In this document: positions 48,089-57,365 of the stretch, in pieces
How the letters are laid out: each line of letters begins with the position of its first letter
Numbering within the stretch: the first letter of the stretch is position 1
Assembly (NCBI RefSeq): GCF_014489555.1
Contig: NZ_CP060785.1
Span: 117,768 to 181,767 of the forward strand
DNA: 64,000 nucleotides
Source: Hymenobacter qilianensis
GTDB taxonomy: Bacteria > Bacteroidota > Bacteroidia > Cytophagales > Hymenobacteraceae
Direction of reading: 5' to 3'
Program-made: the position numbers and the translations under genes
The notes under the pieces: model-generated
What the model saw: only the letters and a program-made list of their open reading frames with translations
Database searches by the model: none
What the model was told of the DNA's origin: nothing

Positions 48089-49330
48089 ATGACTGACCGA
48101 CTGCCCCTACCTAGCTCCTCCCTGCTCCTTGTCTGCCTGCTCAGCCTGCTCGGGGGGAGCAGTTGTCAAGAAAAGGGGGACGCCCCGCCGCAGCCCCACG
48201 CCCCGGTCGCTGCCGTGCAGCTCGCCACCGACTCGGTGCGCTTAGGCACGGGCCAAACGGTGCAGCTTCAAGCGCTGGCCCGCGATGCGCGCGGCAACGC
48301 CTTGTCCGACCGGCTTATCACGTGGCAGTCGGCCCAGGAGTCCACCGCCACCGTCTCGAGCACGGGGCTGGTGAGCCTCGTAAGGGAAGGCACCACCTCC
48401 ATTACGGCTACCTGCGAGGGCCGCACCGCGACGGCCCACGTGCGGGCCTATGCCCTGTTGCCCCGCTATGCCTACGTCAGCTTTCAGCAGGTATCCTCCC
48501 AGCTGCAGCCCTGGGCCGGGGAGCATCTCGTGCTGTTAACCCCCGAGTCCGATCGGGACCCGCGCCTGATGCAGCGCCTGGTGGCCAGCCTGGACGGGGG
48601 CTATGCCTACTACCGGCTGGTGACGGGCCGCGAGCCGAGTCGCCACCCGACCTACACCTACCAGGGCAAGGGCACGGTCGCCTCCGTCGCCCAGACCTGC
48701 GGGGTAGCCTGCGGCAAGATCGGCGCCACCGGCATCGAGATGATGCACCCATGGGTCACGGATTTATACGCGGGCGTGCGCGATAAAGGGGAGCACCGCA
48801 CGACCCTGTTCTACGAGCTGGGCCGCAACTTCTGGTTTTACTGGGACCCGCTCTACGTTACCGGCATGAAGCTGGACGTGGCCACGGGCTACGCGCACCT
48901 GATGAAGTACATGGCCACGGACTATCTGCGCCTGCCCCTGAGTCCGATTGAAGCCCAGCAGCGGCGCGGCCTGGAGGAAATAGCCACCGTCTACCTGCGC
49001 TCGCCGGAATGGGACTGGCAGCGGGTGGTGCGGAGCGGGCAGGCCCTGGACGGGGAGGGTAAGCCCGTGGGCGGGCAGTTTCTGTTGGCCGGGCTGCTGC
49101 TGCGGCTGCAGGCCCAGCACGGGGGGCAGGGGTTTATCCAACGCCTCTGGCGCGAAGTCGGGCAGCGCCCGCATGCCCGCAGCGAGCAGGAAGCCATCGA
49201 TAACCTAGCCCTGGCGATCTACGCCGGGGCGAACCAAAACCTGGGGCAAGTGCTGACCCAGCAGTGGCGCTTTGCCCTGTCGGGCGCGGCCCAGCAGGAG
49301 GCCCAGACCCGCTTCGGCAATCCGCGGTGA
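48089..49330 (+). CDS. Ig-like (Big_2) domain lipoprotein of unknown function
   Basis: An intact 413-residue lipoprotein (LLLVCLLSLLGGSSCQEKG). Residues about 40-125 form a bacterial Ig-like (Big_2) domain: VRLGTGQTVQLQALARDARG, then NALSDRLITWQSAQESTATV and GLVSLVREGTTSITAT. The rest (about 130-413) is an uncharacterised domain with FYELGRNFWFYWDPLYVTG and EEIATVYLRSPEWDWQRVV. A related text (F-YELGRN-W) occurs in other Bacteroidota surface proteins. There is no HExxH site, so a metallopeptidase is not supported. Confidence 0.75.
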   Translation: MTDRLPLPSSSLLLVCLLSLLGGSSCQEKGDAPPQPHAPVAAVQLATDSVRLGTGQTVQLQALARDARGNALSDRLITWQSAQESTATVSSTGLVSLVREGTTSITATCEGRTATAHVRAYALLPRYAYVSFQQVSSQLQPWAGEHLVLLTPESDRDPRLMQRLVASLDGGYAYYRLVTGREPSRHPTYTYQGKGTVASVAQTCGVACGKIGATGIEMMHPWVTDLYAGVRDKGEHRTTLFYELGRNFWFYWDPLYVTGMKLDVATGYAHLMKYMATDYLRLPLSPIEAQQRRGLEEIATVYLRSPEWDWQRVVRSGQALDGEGKPVGGQFLLAGLLLRLQAQHGGQGFIQRLWREVGQRPHARSEQEAIDNLALAIYAGANQNLGQVLTQQWRFALSGAAQQEAQTRFGNPR

Positions 49331-49339
49331 GCCCCGAGC

Positions 49340-49511
49340 CCCAGAAAAAGCCGGGTTCCGGCGCGTAGTGCTGCCCGCACCCGGGGCAGTTGTCGTGCAT
49401 GTCCTGAAAGCGCGCCGGGTTCAGGGCGGAGGTTTTAAATACGGGGCCCTGGTGACAGCGCGGGCAGCGGCCCGCGGCGCAGGCCAGCAGGGATGAAGAG
49501 GGAGAAGCCAT
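49340..49511 (-). pseudogene. Truncated DUF983 family protein
   Basis: The N-terminal 55 residues match DUF983: CAAGRCPRCHQGPVFKTSAL with zinc-finger-like CPRCHQGP, then HDNCPGCGQHYAPEPGFFWG. The two membrane helices that should follow are absent; the frame instead reads through the tail of the opposite-strand lipoprotein. The 3' half has been lost. Confidence 0.65.
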
Positions 49512-49557
49512 AGCGAAATCGGGTAAAAAGGATGAAACCAGTCGGGCGGGCGCAGCT

Positions 49558-50788
49558 ACCCGCCGGTGCCGTCGTGGGCGCTGCTTCCGGCAGGCAGTAC
49601 ATGCGGGCGCGGATGATTAGCGCCGAGAGTCCCGTCAGGCCCCCAATGGCCACGAGCGGGGCGGCCAGGCCCAGCGTATCCGCCAGTACGCCGGTGAGCA
49701 GGGCGCCCACGGCGTAGCCCGCGTCGCGCCAGAGGCGGAAAATGCCCACGCTGGGGCCCGCTGGGCGGGGGGGCATACTCAGCAATAGCCGCCAGGAAAG
49801 TGGGGTAGACCAGCGCCGTGCCCGCGCCAAGCAGGGCCGCCAGCAGCACAAATGCCGGGTAGGACGAAGGGAAGAGCATGGCCAGCAGCACCGCGCCCTG
49901 CAGCAGCATGCCCCAGAAGAGCAGGTCTTTCTTGCAGTAGCGGTCCGCCAGCGGCCCGGTTACCAGCTGACCCAGGCCCCACACGGCGGGGTACACCGCC
50001 GCCACGGTGCCAATCTGGGTCAGGGTAAAGCCTTTGGAAGCCAGCAGCAGCGGGAGCAGGCCCCAGACCATGCCGTCGTTGAGGTTGTTGACCAGCCCGG
50101 CCTGCGTGACCGAGCCCAGGTTGGGGTGGCGCCAGGTAACGTCCCAGAACGAAAGCGGCGGACCCGTGGGGCCGGCCGGGGCCTGGGACGCTTCCAGCGC
50201 CACGTGGTGGCGGGTATCGCGCACCCCCAGGGAGCTCAACAGCCCCAGCACGGCCAGCGCAATGCCCAGGTAGAACGGGTAGGGCCGCAGGCCGTACTCG
50301 GTGGCCAGCCAGCCCGAGGCGAAGGCCGTGGCGGCCACGGCCAGGTAGCCGGCCGACTCGTTCAGGCCCATGGCCAGCCCGCGCTGTTTGGGGCCGACCA
50401 GGTCTATCTTCATGACCACGGTGCTCGACCACGCCAGTCCCTGGTTCAGGCCCAGCAGCACGTTGGCCGCAATCACCCAGCCCCAGGACGGGGCCCAGAG
50501 CAACAGCAGCGGCACGGGCACGCCAAACAGCCAGCCGATGAGCAGCAGGTTTTTGCGCCCTACGCGCGTGGCCCAGGCCCCGGCGTAGTAGTTGGCCGCG
50601 GCTTTGGTGAGCCCAAACACCACGATGAAGGACAGGATGGCCGAGCGGGCCACCAGGTGAAACTCCTGCTCGGCCAACCGGGGCAAAATGGTGCGCTCCA
50701 GGCCCACCATGCCGCCCACGAACGCATTGATGAGCACCAGCAAGGCGAACTGGTGCCAGTTTTCACGCAAACCGAGTCGTGGCGTCAT
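49558..50788 (-). CDS. MFS transporter (two frameshifts near the end)
   Basis: A major-facilitator permease of about 410 residues with twelve predicted helices, starting MTPRLGLRENWHQFALLVLI at 50788. Features: MVGLERTILPRLAEQEFHLV, the A-motif-like WATRVGRKNLLLIGWLFGVP, and VGPKQRGLAMGLNESAGYLA. C-run breaks lie near 49765 and 49745; beyond them the text FRLWRDAGYAVGALLTGVLA restores the last helices. The exact end is uncertain, because the open frame continues to 49435 across the start of the DUF983 fragment. It is the last gene of the sulfur operon, so its cargo may be a sulfur compound or metal; this is inferred from position. Confidence 0.75.
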
Positions 50789-50836
50789 GGGGGAGAATTG
50801 CGAAGGGGGAAAGCCCAAGGTAGGTGAAGGGAGCCA

Positions 50837-52261
50837 CTAAAAGCCGTAATCAAGGGCCAGGGTCAGATGCTGCAGGTCCACTTTGTTCATGGCCTGCGCC
50901 GGCAAATAGGCGGCCCGGTCAGCGCCCCACTTGGCCGCGAGCAGCGTGCGCAGGCGCAGCCCCCGGGCCGCGCCGGTGAAGGAGTGGGTTAAACTCAGGT
51001 TGAGCTGGTGGAAATCGGGCAGGCTGTATTTGTTGAGCCGGGCCTGCCGCGAGAGGTTGTAGTACCCGTAGCCTGCCTCCAGGCGGGGCCCATGCGGCGG
51101 CTGCCAGGCCACGGTGGTACCGAATGCGTGCACGTCGCCGGCGCCCTCGATGCGTTCCCGGGGCAAGGTGGTGTAGAAGGGCTCCCGCCCCCACTCGCGG
51201 GGAAAGAGGTAGCGCCCGTGGGCCGTCAGGCGGGTGTAGTGCGCGGCAACCTGCCAGGCCTGCCGCTGGTACGCCACGCGCCCACTCAGGGCCCGGGCTT
51301 GTTCCCCCGGGTTGAGGTAGCGCTGGCTCACCGGCTGGTCCCGGTCCTTGGCCAGGCCGTGCTGCCAAAGCAGCAGGCTGCTGGCCGTCCAGGTGCCGGC
51401 CGGGCGGGGGAAGGCCACCGTGCTTTCCAGCAGGCTGGTGGCCAGCAGGTGGTCGGCGAAGTACTGCCAGGCCTGCACCGAGCTGCCGCGGCCCAGGGTG
51501 CGGCGCAGGCCCAGCACGGCCAGTCCGTGGGTGGGTACGTGCCCAAGGTAATCGGCCCGGCTGCTGTCGGGGGCCACGCCCATAGAATAGTGCCCCACGG
51601 CTTCGCCGAGCCGGTACCAGCGGTCCGTGGAGCGCGGGGCCACGTGGGTAAGCCAGCCGCCCTGTAGCGTGGTGGCCTTGCCTGCCTTGCCCACCGCCCA
51701 CAGGCCCTGCACAAAGTTGGGGCTTAGGCGCGAGTCCTGAGAGTTGAGCAGGGGCGTGTCCAGCTGCTGCCGGCCGTAGGTGAGCTGGAGGCCCGGCCGG
51801 GGCTGCCAGCGCACCCACAACTCTTCCACCTGATGCATTATCTCGCGGTGGTGCGGGTGTTCCAGGTCGAAGAGGCTGAGCTCGTAGCGGCTTTCCGGGC
51901 GGCCCGGCTCGGCGGCCAGCGCACTGGAGTACAGGTTTTTCAGAAAGAACCCTTCCACACCCAGCTGCAGGCCGTGCCAGGCCTTGGTTTCGTAGCCTAG
52001 CCCCGCCCCGACGCCGTGGGCGTAATAGTCCGGAGCGGAGCTGCGGTTGCGTGTGGCCATAAACACGGTGCGCACGTGAGCCCGGAACTCCCCCTGGCGC
52101 AAGGCCTGGGCCAGGGACCGGGCCGCCGTCGAATCTGCTGCTACTTCCCCGGCCGGAGCGTGAGCCGCCGGGTGCAGCAGCGGTTCGGACCGTACGGATT
52201 GGGCAGGACCGGGCCGGGCGCCGGCCAGCAGCGCGGTTCCGAGCAGAAACCAGCGAATCAT
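50837..52261 (-). CDS. OprD-like outer-membrane porin
   Basis: An intact 474-residue protein with a signal peptide (MIRWFLLGTALLAGARPGPA), alternating beta-strand text throughout, and a C-terminal phenylalanine (LTLALDYGF), the outer-membrane-protein assembly signal. The start FRAHVRTVFMATRNRSSAPD with YYAHGVGAGLGYETKAWHGL, and LQLTYGRQQLDTPLLNSQDS, follow the OprD/OprD-like porin pattern. It sits between the DUF6691/YeeE genes and the MFS gene, with gaps of 40 and 48 bp. It would supply the outer-membrane entry for the same substrate. Confidence 0.75.
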   Translation of the reverse strand: MIRWFLLGTALLAGARPGPAQSVRSEPLLHPAAHAPAGEVAADSTAARSLAQALRQGEFRAHVRTVFMATRNRSSAPDYYAHGVGAGLGYETKAWHGLQLGVEGFFLKNLYSSALAAEPGRPESRYELSLFDLEHPHHREIMHQVEELWVRWQPRPGLQLTYGRQQLDTPLLNSQDSRLSPNFVQGLWAVGKAGKATTLQGGWLTHVAPRSTDRWYRLGEAVGHYSMGVAPDSSRADYLGHVPTHGLAVLGLRRTLGRGSSVQAWQYFADHLLATSLLESTVAFPRPAGTWTASSLLLWQHGLAKDRDQPVSQRYLNPGEQARALSGRVAYQRQAWQVAAHYTRLTAHGRYLFPREWGREPFYTTLPRERIEGAGDVHAFGTTVAWQPPHGPRLEAGYGYYNLSRQARLNKYSLPDFHQLNLSLTHSFTGAARGLRLRTLLAAKWGADRAAYLPAQAMNKVDLQHLTLALDYGF

Positions 52262-52301
52262 TGGAAACGGGAACAGGAGCCGGAAGCCGGGTGGAGAAAG
52301 G

Positions 52302-52712
52302 TTAGTGCGGCAGCTTTTCGCGCAGGGCGCTGTAGGTCCAGGTGCCGGCCAGCGCGGCCAGAATCAGCACCGCCGCCGACGCTACGCCGCTGCCCAGCTG
52401 GGCAAACAGCGGGCCGGGGCAGGCGCCGGTCAGGGCCCAGCCCAGCCCGAAGATGATGCCTCCGATCCAGGTGCCGTGGTTGTACTTCTTGTCGGCGAGG
52501 GTGATGGTTTCGCCGTTGAGGCTTTTCACGTGGTTGCGCTTGATGAGCTGAAGCGATAGCATACCCACCAGAATGGCTGAGCCGATGATGCCGTACAGGT
52601 GGAACGACTGGAAGCGGAACATCTCCTGGATGCGCCACCAGCTGATGACTTCGCTTTTGGTCAGGATGAGGCCGAACAAGACGCCCAGCACCAGGTATTT
52701 CAGATTTTTCAT
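52302..52712 (-). CDS. DUF6691 family membrane protein (YeeE-like half)
   Basis: A 136-residue membrane protein with four helices. YLVLGVLFGLILTKSEVISW opens it, and GTWIGGIIFGLGWALTGACP holds the conserved Cys of the YeeE/YedE sulfur-transport superfamily. It overlaps in function with the next gene: DUF6691 and YeeE proteins occur as adjacent half-size partners (also called PmpB/PmpA). The gap is 12 bp. Likely role: moving thiosulfate or another sulfur species across the inner membrane. Confidence 0.85.
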   Translation of the reverse strand: MKNLKYLVLGVLFGLILTKSEVISWWRIQEMFRFQSFHLYGIIGSAILVGMLSLQLIKRNHVKSLNGETITLADKKYNHGTWIGGIIFGLGWALTGACPGPLFAQLGSGVASAAVLILAALAGTWTYSALREKLPH

Positions 52713-52724
52713 GCAGCAGGAAGG

Positions 52725-53285
52725 TTAAAACAGCAATGGATAGAACACCCAGGTCATGAGCAGGCCCCCGATAAAGAAGCCGATGACGGCGACCAGCGAC
52801 ACCCACTGCAGGTTAGAAAGGCCCGAAATGGCGTGGCCCGAGGTGCAGCCCCCGGCGTAGCGCGTGCCGAAGCCGACCAAAAATCCCCCCAGCACCAGAA
52901 ACACCCAGCCTTTCCAGTTGGCCAGGTTTTCCAGGGCAAACAGCTCTTTCGGGAGCAGGCCGGTGAAGTCGGTCAGGCCCATCTGCGCCTGCAGGTCGCG
53001 CACGGTTTCCGGCGAAATGGCAATGGTGTCGGGGTGGCCCAGCACCTGGTAGCCGAAAAAGCCCCCCACGGCAATGCCGAGCACGAAAAACAGGTTCCAG
53101 AGCTCGGCCCGCCAGTTATAGGTCAGGAAGGGAATGCCGGCGGGCACGCAGGCGGCGCACACGTGGCGTAGCGAGGAGCTGATACCCAGGGCTTTGTTGC
53201 CGATGAGCAGCAACGCGGGGACGGTCAGCCCGATCAGGGGGCCGGCCACGTACCAGGGCCAGGGTTGGCGAAGGAAGTCAAGCAT
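52725..53285 (-). CDS. YeeE/YedE family membrane protein
   Basis: An intact 186-residue membrane protein with about five helices. The signature VGFGTRYAGGCTSGHAISGL carries the conserved Cys that binds thiosulfate-like sulfur in YeeE. The N-terminus is MLDFLRQPWPWYVAGPLIGL. It pairs with the DUF6691 gene 12 bp downstream and follows the rhodanese gene. Together they form the sulfur-compound transporter of this operon. Confidence 0.9.
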   Translation of the reverse strand: MLDFLRQPWPWYVAGPLIGLTVPALLLIGNKALGISSSLRHVCAACVPAGIPFLTYNWRAELWNLFFVLGIAVGGFFGYQVLGHPDTIAISPETVRDLQAQMGLTDFTGLLPKELFALENLANWKGWVFLVLGGFLVGFGTRYAGGCTSGHAISGLSNLQWVSLVAVIGFFIGGLLMTWVFYPLLF

Positions 53286-53389
53286 GAATTTAGGAAGTCA
53301 AAGCGAAAAGGGAAGAAATAAGGGTGCCGACCGACCGGCACAAGGGCCGGCCGGAATCATCACCTAGAAGCGGTAAAAGAGCCGGACGC

Positions 53390-53764
53390 TTAGCGCACCA
53401 GCTTTTCGGGCCAGTCGAGCACCCCGCCCAGCAGATTGGTCACGGTCGTGAAACCGGCCTGGGTGAGCTGGTCGGCCGCTTTGGCCGAGCGGGCGCCGCT
53501 GCGGCAGTACACGTAGGTGGCCTTGGTTTTGTCCAGGGCGGCCACGCGCCGGGCAAAGTCGGGGCTGGTCACGTCGATGTTCACGGCACCCGGGAGGTGG
53601 CCGGCGGCAAACTCGTCGGGCCGGCGCACGTCGAGCAGCACCGCGCCAGGCTCGCGCACGGCGGCGGAAAATTGGGCGGGGGTAAGGTTTTTATAGGCGG
53701 GCGCGGTGCCCTGAAACAGACCAAACATGGCAAAGAGGGAAAGCAGGAATGCGAAGTGAGACAT
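53390..53764 (-). CDS. Periplasmic single-domain rhodanese
   Basis: A 124-residue rhodanese with an N-terminal hydrophobic segment (MSHFAFLLSLFAMFGLFQGT), so it is probably exported or membrane-tethered. Rhodanese motifs: VLLDVRRPDEFAAGHLPGAV, NIDVTSPDF and the active-site loop VYCRSGARSAKAADQL with the persulfide-forming Cys. It would carry or transfer sulfane sulfur, fitting its place between the MBL-rhodanese enzyme and YeeE. Confidence 0.9.
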   Translation of the reverse strand: MSHFAFLLSLFAMFGLFQGTAPAYKNLTPAQFSAAVREPGAVLLDVRRPDEFAAGHLPGAVNIDVTSPDFARRVAALDKTKATYVYCRSGARSAKAADQLTQAGFTTVTNLLGGVLDWPEKLVR

Positions 53765-53777
53765 GGCAAAAGCGTAG

Positions 53778-53820
53778 GCAAAACCGGAGAGCTCCTTTTC
53801 AGGACCCTCTCCGGTTTTGC
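53778..53820 (-). terminator. 14-bp hairpin between the MBL-rhodanese and rhodanese genes
   Basis: GCAAAACCGGAGAG (53778-53791) and CTCTCCGGTTTTGC (53807-53820) are exact complements with a 15-nt loop. Transcribed on the minus strand it ends in GGTTTTGCC. It may attenuate transcription inside the operon, lowering expression of the distal genes. Confidence 0.7.
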
Positions 53821-53829
53821 CGTTAAGGG

Positions 53830-55184
53830 TTAATGGCCGGCCGCAGCCGACTGGAAGGATTTCACGGCCTCGCTCAGGTCGAGCACCGGGGTGCCGGGCA
53901 GGGCGTCGGCCACGATGCTGGAGCCGGCGGCCGAGCGGTAGCCGCCGGCGCAGTGCACCACCACAGGCTTGCCCTGGGGATTTCCTGAGCCCGCTCGCGC
54001 AGCTCGGGCAGCGGTATGCTCAGCGAGCCGGCGAAAATGGGCTCGTCGCGGTGTTCCGCCGCGTTGCGGATGTCCACAATGGTGTACTGCTCCGGATGCT
54101 GACGGAAGGCGGCCACATCCAGCGTGGGCATGGTCGCTTCGGCAGCGGGCGTGCCGACCAGCGCGCCCTTAATCAGCGCTTCGTAGCCGATTTTGGCCGT
54201 TTTCTGAATCAGGTCCTCCAGCGTTGCCTCGGCGGCGGCGATGAGGTAGAAGGATTCCTCCGGGCCCACGATGGAGCCCAGCCAGGTTTCGAACTTGCCG
54301 CCCTGCTGGATATTGATGGCGCCCTCCGCGTGGCCTTTTTTAAACTCAGCTTCGGGGCGGGTGTCGATGATGACGGCCCCTGCTTCCAAGGTGGTGCCGG
54401 GCGCCAGGCGCTTCACTTGCTGCACGCTGGGCGCATAAGCCGGCGCGCCGGCCTTGTTCAGGTCTACGTCGTAGCCGAAGTACTTGGGGATAAAGGGCTG
54501 GTCGGCGAGCAGCTCTTGGACAAACTCCTCCTCGCTCAGGTCGCGCAGCATGGGGTTGCCAAACTTCTCGTCGCCGATGGTGCTGCTGCTGCCCCCGCTC
54601 AAAGCTTTGCCGCAGAGCGAGCCCGCCCCGTGGGCTGGGTACACCACCACGGTGTTATCCAGCTTCATCAGCTTATCGCGCAGCGAGTGGTACATCTGCT
54701 TGGCTAGCTCTTCGCGCTTGGCGGTCATATTGCCGGCACTCTCGCGCAGGTCGGGGCGGCCTACATCGCCGATGAAGAGCGTGTCGCCGGTGAACACGGC
54801 CTCGTCCTTGCCTTCGCGGCTGAGCACGATGCTCAGCGAGTCGGGCGAGTGGCCGGGCGTGTTCAGGGCGCGGAAGGTGAGCTTACCCACCGTGAATTCC
54901 TGGCCCTCGTCGAAGGCTTCGTGGGCATAATCCGCCCCGAGCAGCTTGCTGACCCGAATAACAGCGCCGGTGGCCTGGGCAATTTCCAGGTGACTGCTCA
55001 CGAAATCGGCGTGGGGATGGGTTTCGATGACGCTCACAATCTGGGCGTCATTCGCCTTCGCGAAGTCGTAGTAGGGCTGCGGGTCGCGGGCGGGGTCGAT
55101 GAGCACGATTTCACGGGCCGACTCGCTGAGGATAGCGTAGGAGAAATGGGCCAGGCCCTTGTCTTCAAACTGTTCGATTTTCAT
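53830..55184 (-). CDS. MBL-fold hydrolase fused to two rhodanese domains (persulfide dioxygenase-like), one frameshift
   Basis: About 451 residues. The metallo-beta-lactamase domain (1-250) has ETHPHADFVSSH, TPGHSPDSLS, FTGDTLFIGDVGRPDL and VYPAHGAGSLCG, the ETHE1/persulfide dioxygenase pattern. A first rhodanese-like domain (260-350, IIDTRPEAEFKKGHAEGAIN) lacks the catalytic Cys (YLIAAAEATLED). The second (370-451, IVDIRNAAEHRDEPIFAGSL) has VVVHCAGGYRSA after a C-run repair near 53980 and ends at 53830. It would oxidise glutathione or low-molecular-weight persulfide to sulfite, with the rhodanese feeding sulfur. This is the central enzyme of the operon. Confidence 0.9.
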
Positions 55185-55255
55185 GGGAAAAGCGTTTAGG
55201 AGGTGGGGAAAGTCGAGGGAAATGAGCGGTTATAAGAAGGCAGTGGGAAAGAGAA

Positions 55256-56070
55256 TCAGGGGGTAAAGACCAGCTCGCGCAGCAGAATGAACGTTCCCAT
55301 GGCCAGGGTAAACCAGCCGAAGGCGGGCTTGAGCTTGGCACCCGGGATGTAGCGGGCGAGGTAGGTTCCCAGGACGATGCCGCCGAGGGCAAAGGCCAGG
55401 AAGCCGGCCAGGAAGGTCCAGGCGATGGGGGTACCGGCGCTCAAATCGCCGGTGAAGCCGATGAGCGAGTTCAAGGCGATGATGGCCAGCGAGGTGCCCA
55501 CCGCCAGCTTCATGGGCAGGCGGGCACCCAGTACCAGGGCCGGGATGATGAGAAAACCGCCCCCGGCGCCCACGAAGCCCGTGAGCGTGCCTACGACCAG
55601 CCCAATGCCCAGAATGAGCGGATAATTGAAGGCGTGCTTCTGGTGCAGCTCCTCATCCAGCACCTGTTCGGCCTGCTGGCTGCGAATCATGGACACGGCG
55701 GCGCCGACCATCAGCACCGCAAACGCTACCAGCACCAGCAGATCTTTGGTGAAGACGAGGCTGCCTACCGTGAACAGCTCGTGGGGAATGGCGGGCATGA
55801 GCAGCTTGCGCACGGCAAACACGGCCGCCAGCGAGGGCAGCAGAAACACCAGCGCCGTTTTCAGCGACACCAACCCCTTGCGGAAGTAGCCCCAGGCCCC
55901 CACCACTGAGGTCGAGCCCACCACGAACAGGGAATAAGCGGTGCTCAGCACCGGGCTCACGCCCATCAGGTAGACCAGCACGGGCACGGTAAGGATGGAG
56001 CCACCCCGCCCATGATGCCCAGGGAGAGGCCAATGAAGATTGCCGCGAAGTAGCCGAAGGTGGGAAGCAT
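55256..56070 (-). CDS. TauE/SafE family sulfite/sulfur exporter (one frameshift)
   Basis: A membrane protein of about 271 residues with eight helices, starting MLPTFGYFAAIFIGLSLGIM at 56070 and continuing after a G-run repair near 56005 (GGGGSILTVPVLVYL). It has GIGLVVGTLTGFVGAGGGFL, the repeated TauE/SafE signature GxxxGFxGxGGG. It would export sulfite (the product of the persulfide dioxygenase) or related anions. It is the first structural gene of the operon; a palindromic operator lies 26-41 bp upstream of its start. Confidence 0.9.
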
Positions 56071-56095
56071 GGGGTACGGGTGAACGTATGAATTT

Positions 56096-56111
56096 ATGAT
56101 ATGTTGTTCAT
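56096..56111. promoter_or_regulatory. Probable ArsR operator in front of tauE
   Basis: ATGATATGTTGTTCAT agrees with the arsR-upstream site (56478-56493) at 13 of 16 positions, with an identical right half. It lies in the gap between the arsR and tauE genes, where it could block a tauE promoter. Confidence 0.65.
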
Positions 56112-56140
56112 GTGTTTGACCAAAAAAAAGGCCGCGACTC

Positions 56141-56473
56141 CTACAGGAACGTGCAGGCGGCCAGGCACTGAATCACGTCCACCACTTCGCGCATTTTGAG
56201 CGAGTAAAAGATGTTTTTGCCGTCGCGGGTGCTGCTCAGAATGCCCTTGAGCTTCATGCCCGTCAGGTGGTGCGAGAGCAGGCTCTGTTCCACGTTCAGC
56301 TTCTCGCTGATGTCGGTCACGGAGAGGCTCTCGTGACCCGAAAGCAGCTGCACGATGGCGATGCGGGTGGGGTGGGCCGTGGTCTTGAGGATGAACGCCA
56401 CCTTCTCCATCTTCTCGGTGGTCAGGTTCAGTTCAGCGTCGGGGGCAGCGGGGAGTATCATAACTGGGGGCAA
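56141..56473 (-). CDS. ArsR-family thiol/persulfide-responsive repressor (BigR/SqrR-like)
   Basis: An intact 110-residue winged-helix repressor: KTTAHPTRIAIVQLLSGHES, then VTDISEKLNVEQSLLSHHLT (recognition helix) and GMKLKGILSSTRDGKNIFYS. Its only cysteines are near the C-terminus, in VIQCLAACTFL (C104 and C108). BigR and SqrR use two cysteines to sense persulfides, usually with one of them near residue 42. Here both would have to sit in the last helix, so sensing may work across the dimer. Its position at the head of the sulfur operon makes sulfide or persulfide the best candidate signal. Confidence 0.85.
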   Translation of the reverse strand: MPPVMILPAAPDAELNLTTEKMEKVAFILKTTAHPTRIAIVQLLSGHESLSVTDISEKLNVEQSLLSHHLTGMKLKGILSSTRDGKNIFYSLKMREVVDVIQCLAACTFL

Positions 56474-56477
56474 ACTT

Positions 56478-56493
56478 ATGAACAGTTGTTCAT
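56478..56493. promoter_or_regulatory. Palindromic operator in front of arsR
   Basis: ATGAACA-GT-TGTTCAT, a perfect 7-bp inverted repeat with a 2-bp centre, placed 5 bp upstream of the arsR start codon. This is the expected geometry for autorepression. Confidence 0.75.
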
Positions 56494-56762
56494 TTATACA
56501 AGTGTGGCACCCCGGTTAGTTCCACTACTTTCTTTTTCCTTTCCCCAGGCCTGGTAAAAACCCGAATTCCAGCCCCTGATGGCGGTTGTCGGCTTGTTTA
56601 GTCCCGGGCGATAGTGAACTTAAGGCGGCAAAGTTTTGGTTGGGAGTGGCATAATTGGACCCCTGCGGGCTGCAACCCCGCCGCTGATTCGCGGCCTTTG
56701 GGCTACTAAATCCGGTCCGGTATCATAATTGTGCGCACCTTTGCGCCACCTACCTCGCTCCC

Positions 56763-57134
56763 ATGTCCCGTCTGTTGTCCCATTTGCTGTTGCTGATTTA
56801 TGCGGGTGTCTACCTGCATTGCCAGCCGCTGTCCATGCGGACCCAGGGGGCCGAGCCGGGGGCTGGTACGCGCCAGGAGCAGCCCCGCGCCGGGCTGTGC
56901 AAAAAGAAGCTGCAGACGGTACAAGCCGACCCGCAGGCCGACCACGCGCCGGTGGTGAAAGCCAAGCTTCTGCCCCTGGACCTGGCGCTGGGCAATGACT
57001 TCCCCACGCTGTATTTCGGCCTGCTGTTCCCGGCCGACGAGCCTACGCTCAACCCCGTCCGCGGCCCGAATGCCGGCCCCGAGCAGTCGTTTGCCAACCA
57101 CCCCAACAAGGCTCCGCCCGTCCGCTTTTCTTAG
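56763..57134 (+). CDS. Small secreted hypothetical protein
   Basis: A 123-residue protein with a signal-like N-terminus (MSRLLSHLLLLIYAGVYLHC) and a low-complexity, proline- and basic-rich remainder (KTPVVKAKLLPLD-like text). It ends PPVRFS. No family is recognised. It precedes the TolC gene, but a strong terminator separates them, so it is probably a single-gene transcript. Confidence 0.55.
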   Translation: MSRLLSHLLLLIYAGVYLHCQPLSMRTQGAEPGAGTRQEQPRAGLCKKKLQTVQADPQADHAPVVKAKLLPLDLALGNDFPTLYFGLLFPADEPTLNPVRGPNAGPEQSFANHPNKAPPVRFS

Positions 57135-57163
57135 GAAAATGCGCAGTGGAGCCGGGTTTTTAC

Positions 57164-57207
57164 CCGGTTAATTGCCCCACGATGTGGGGGCGATAACCGG
57201 TTTTTTT
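57164..57207 (+). terminator. Intrinsic terminator
   Basis: CCGGTTAATTGCCCCAC (57164-57180) faces GTGGGGGCGATAACCGG (57184-57200), followed by seven T residues. It lies 30 bp after the stop at 57134. Confidence 0.85.
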
Positions 57208-57365
57208 ATGCCCGGTCCGGCCCGCCGCTTGGTTTAACACCCTCTATTACCCGGCCATCGGGTACTCCCGCCTTTTCCTGAGAACCCCAGCAAATCTGCC
57301 TGTAAAGTGGCTGGCTGCGCCCCTGTGCGCCCGGCCCGGATTTCTGTCCTGACTTCTCGGAACCC

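Noticed and set aside
49742..50827. 361-residue plus-strand frame opposite the MFS gene
   Set aside because: Antisense of a clear transporter; low-complexity Gln/His/Arg composition.
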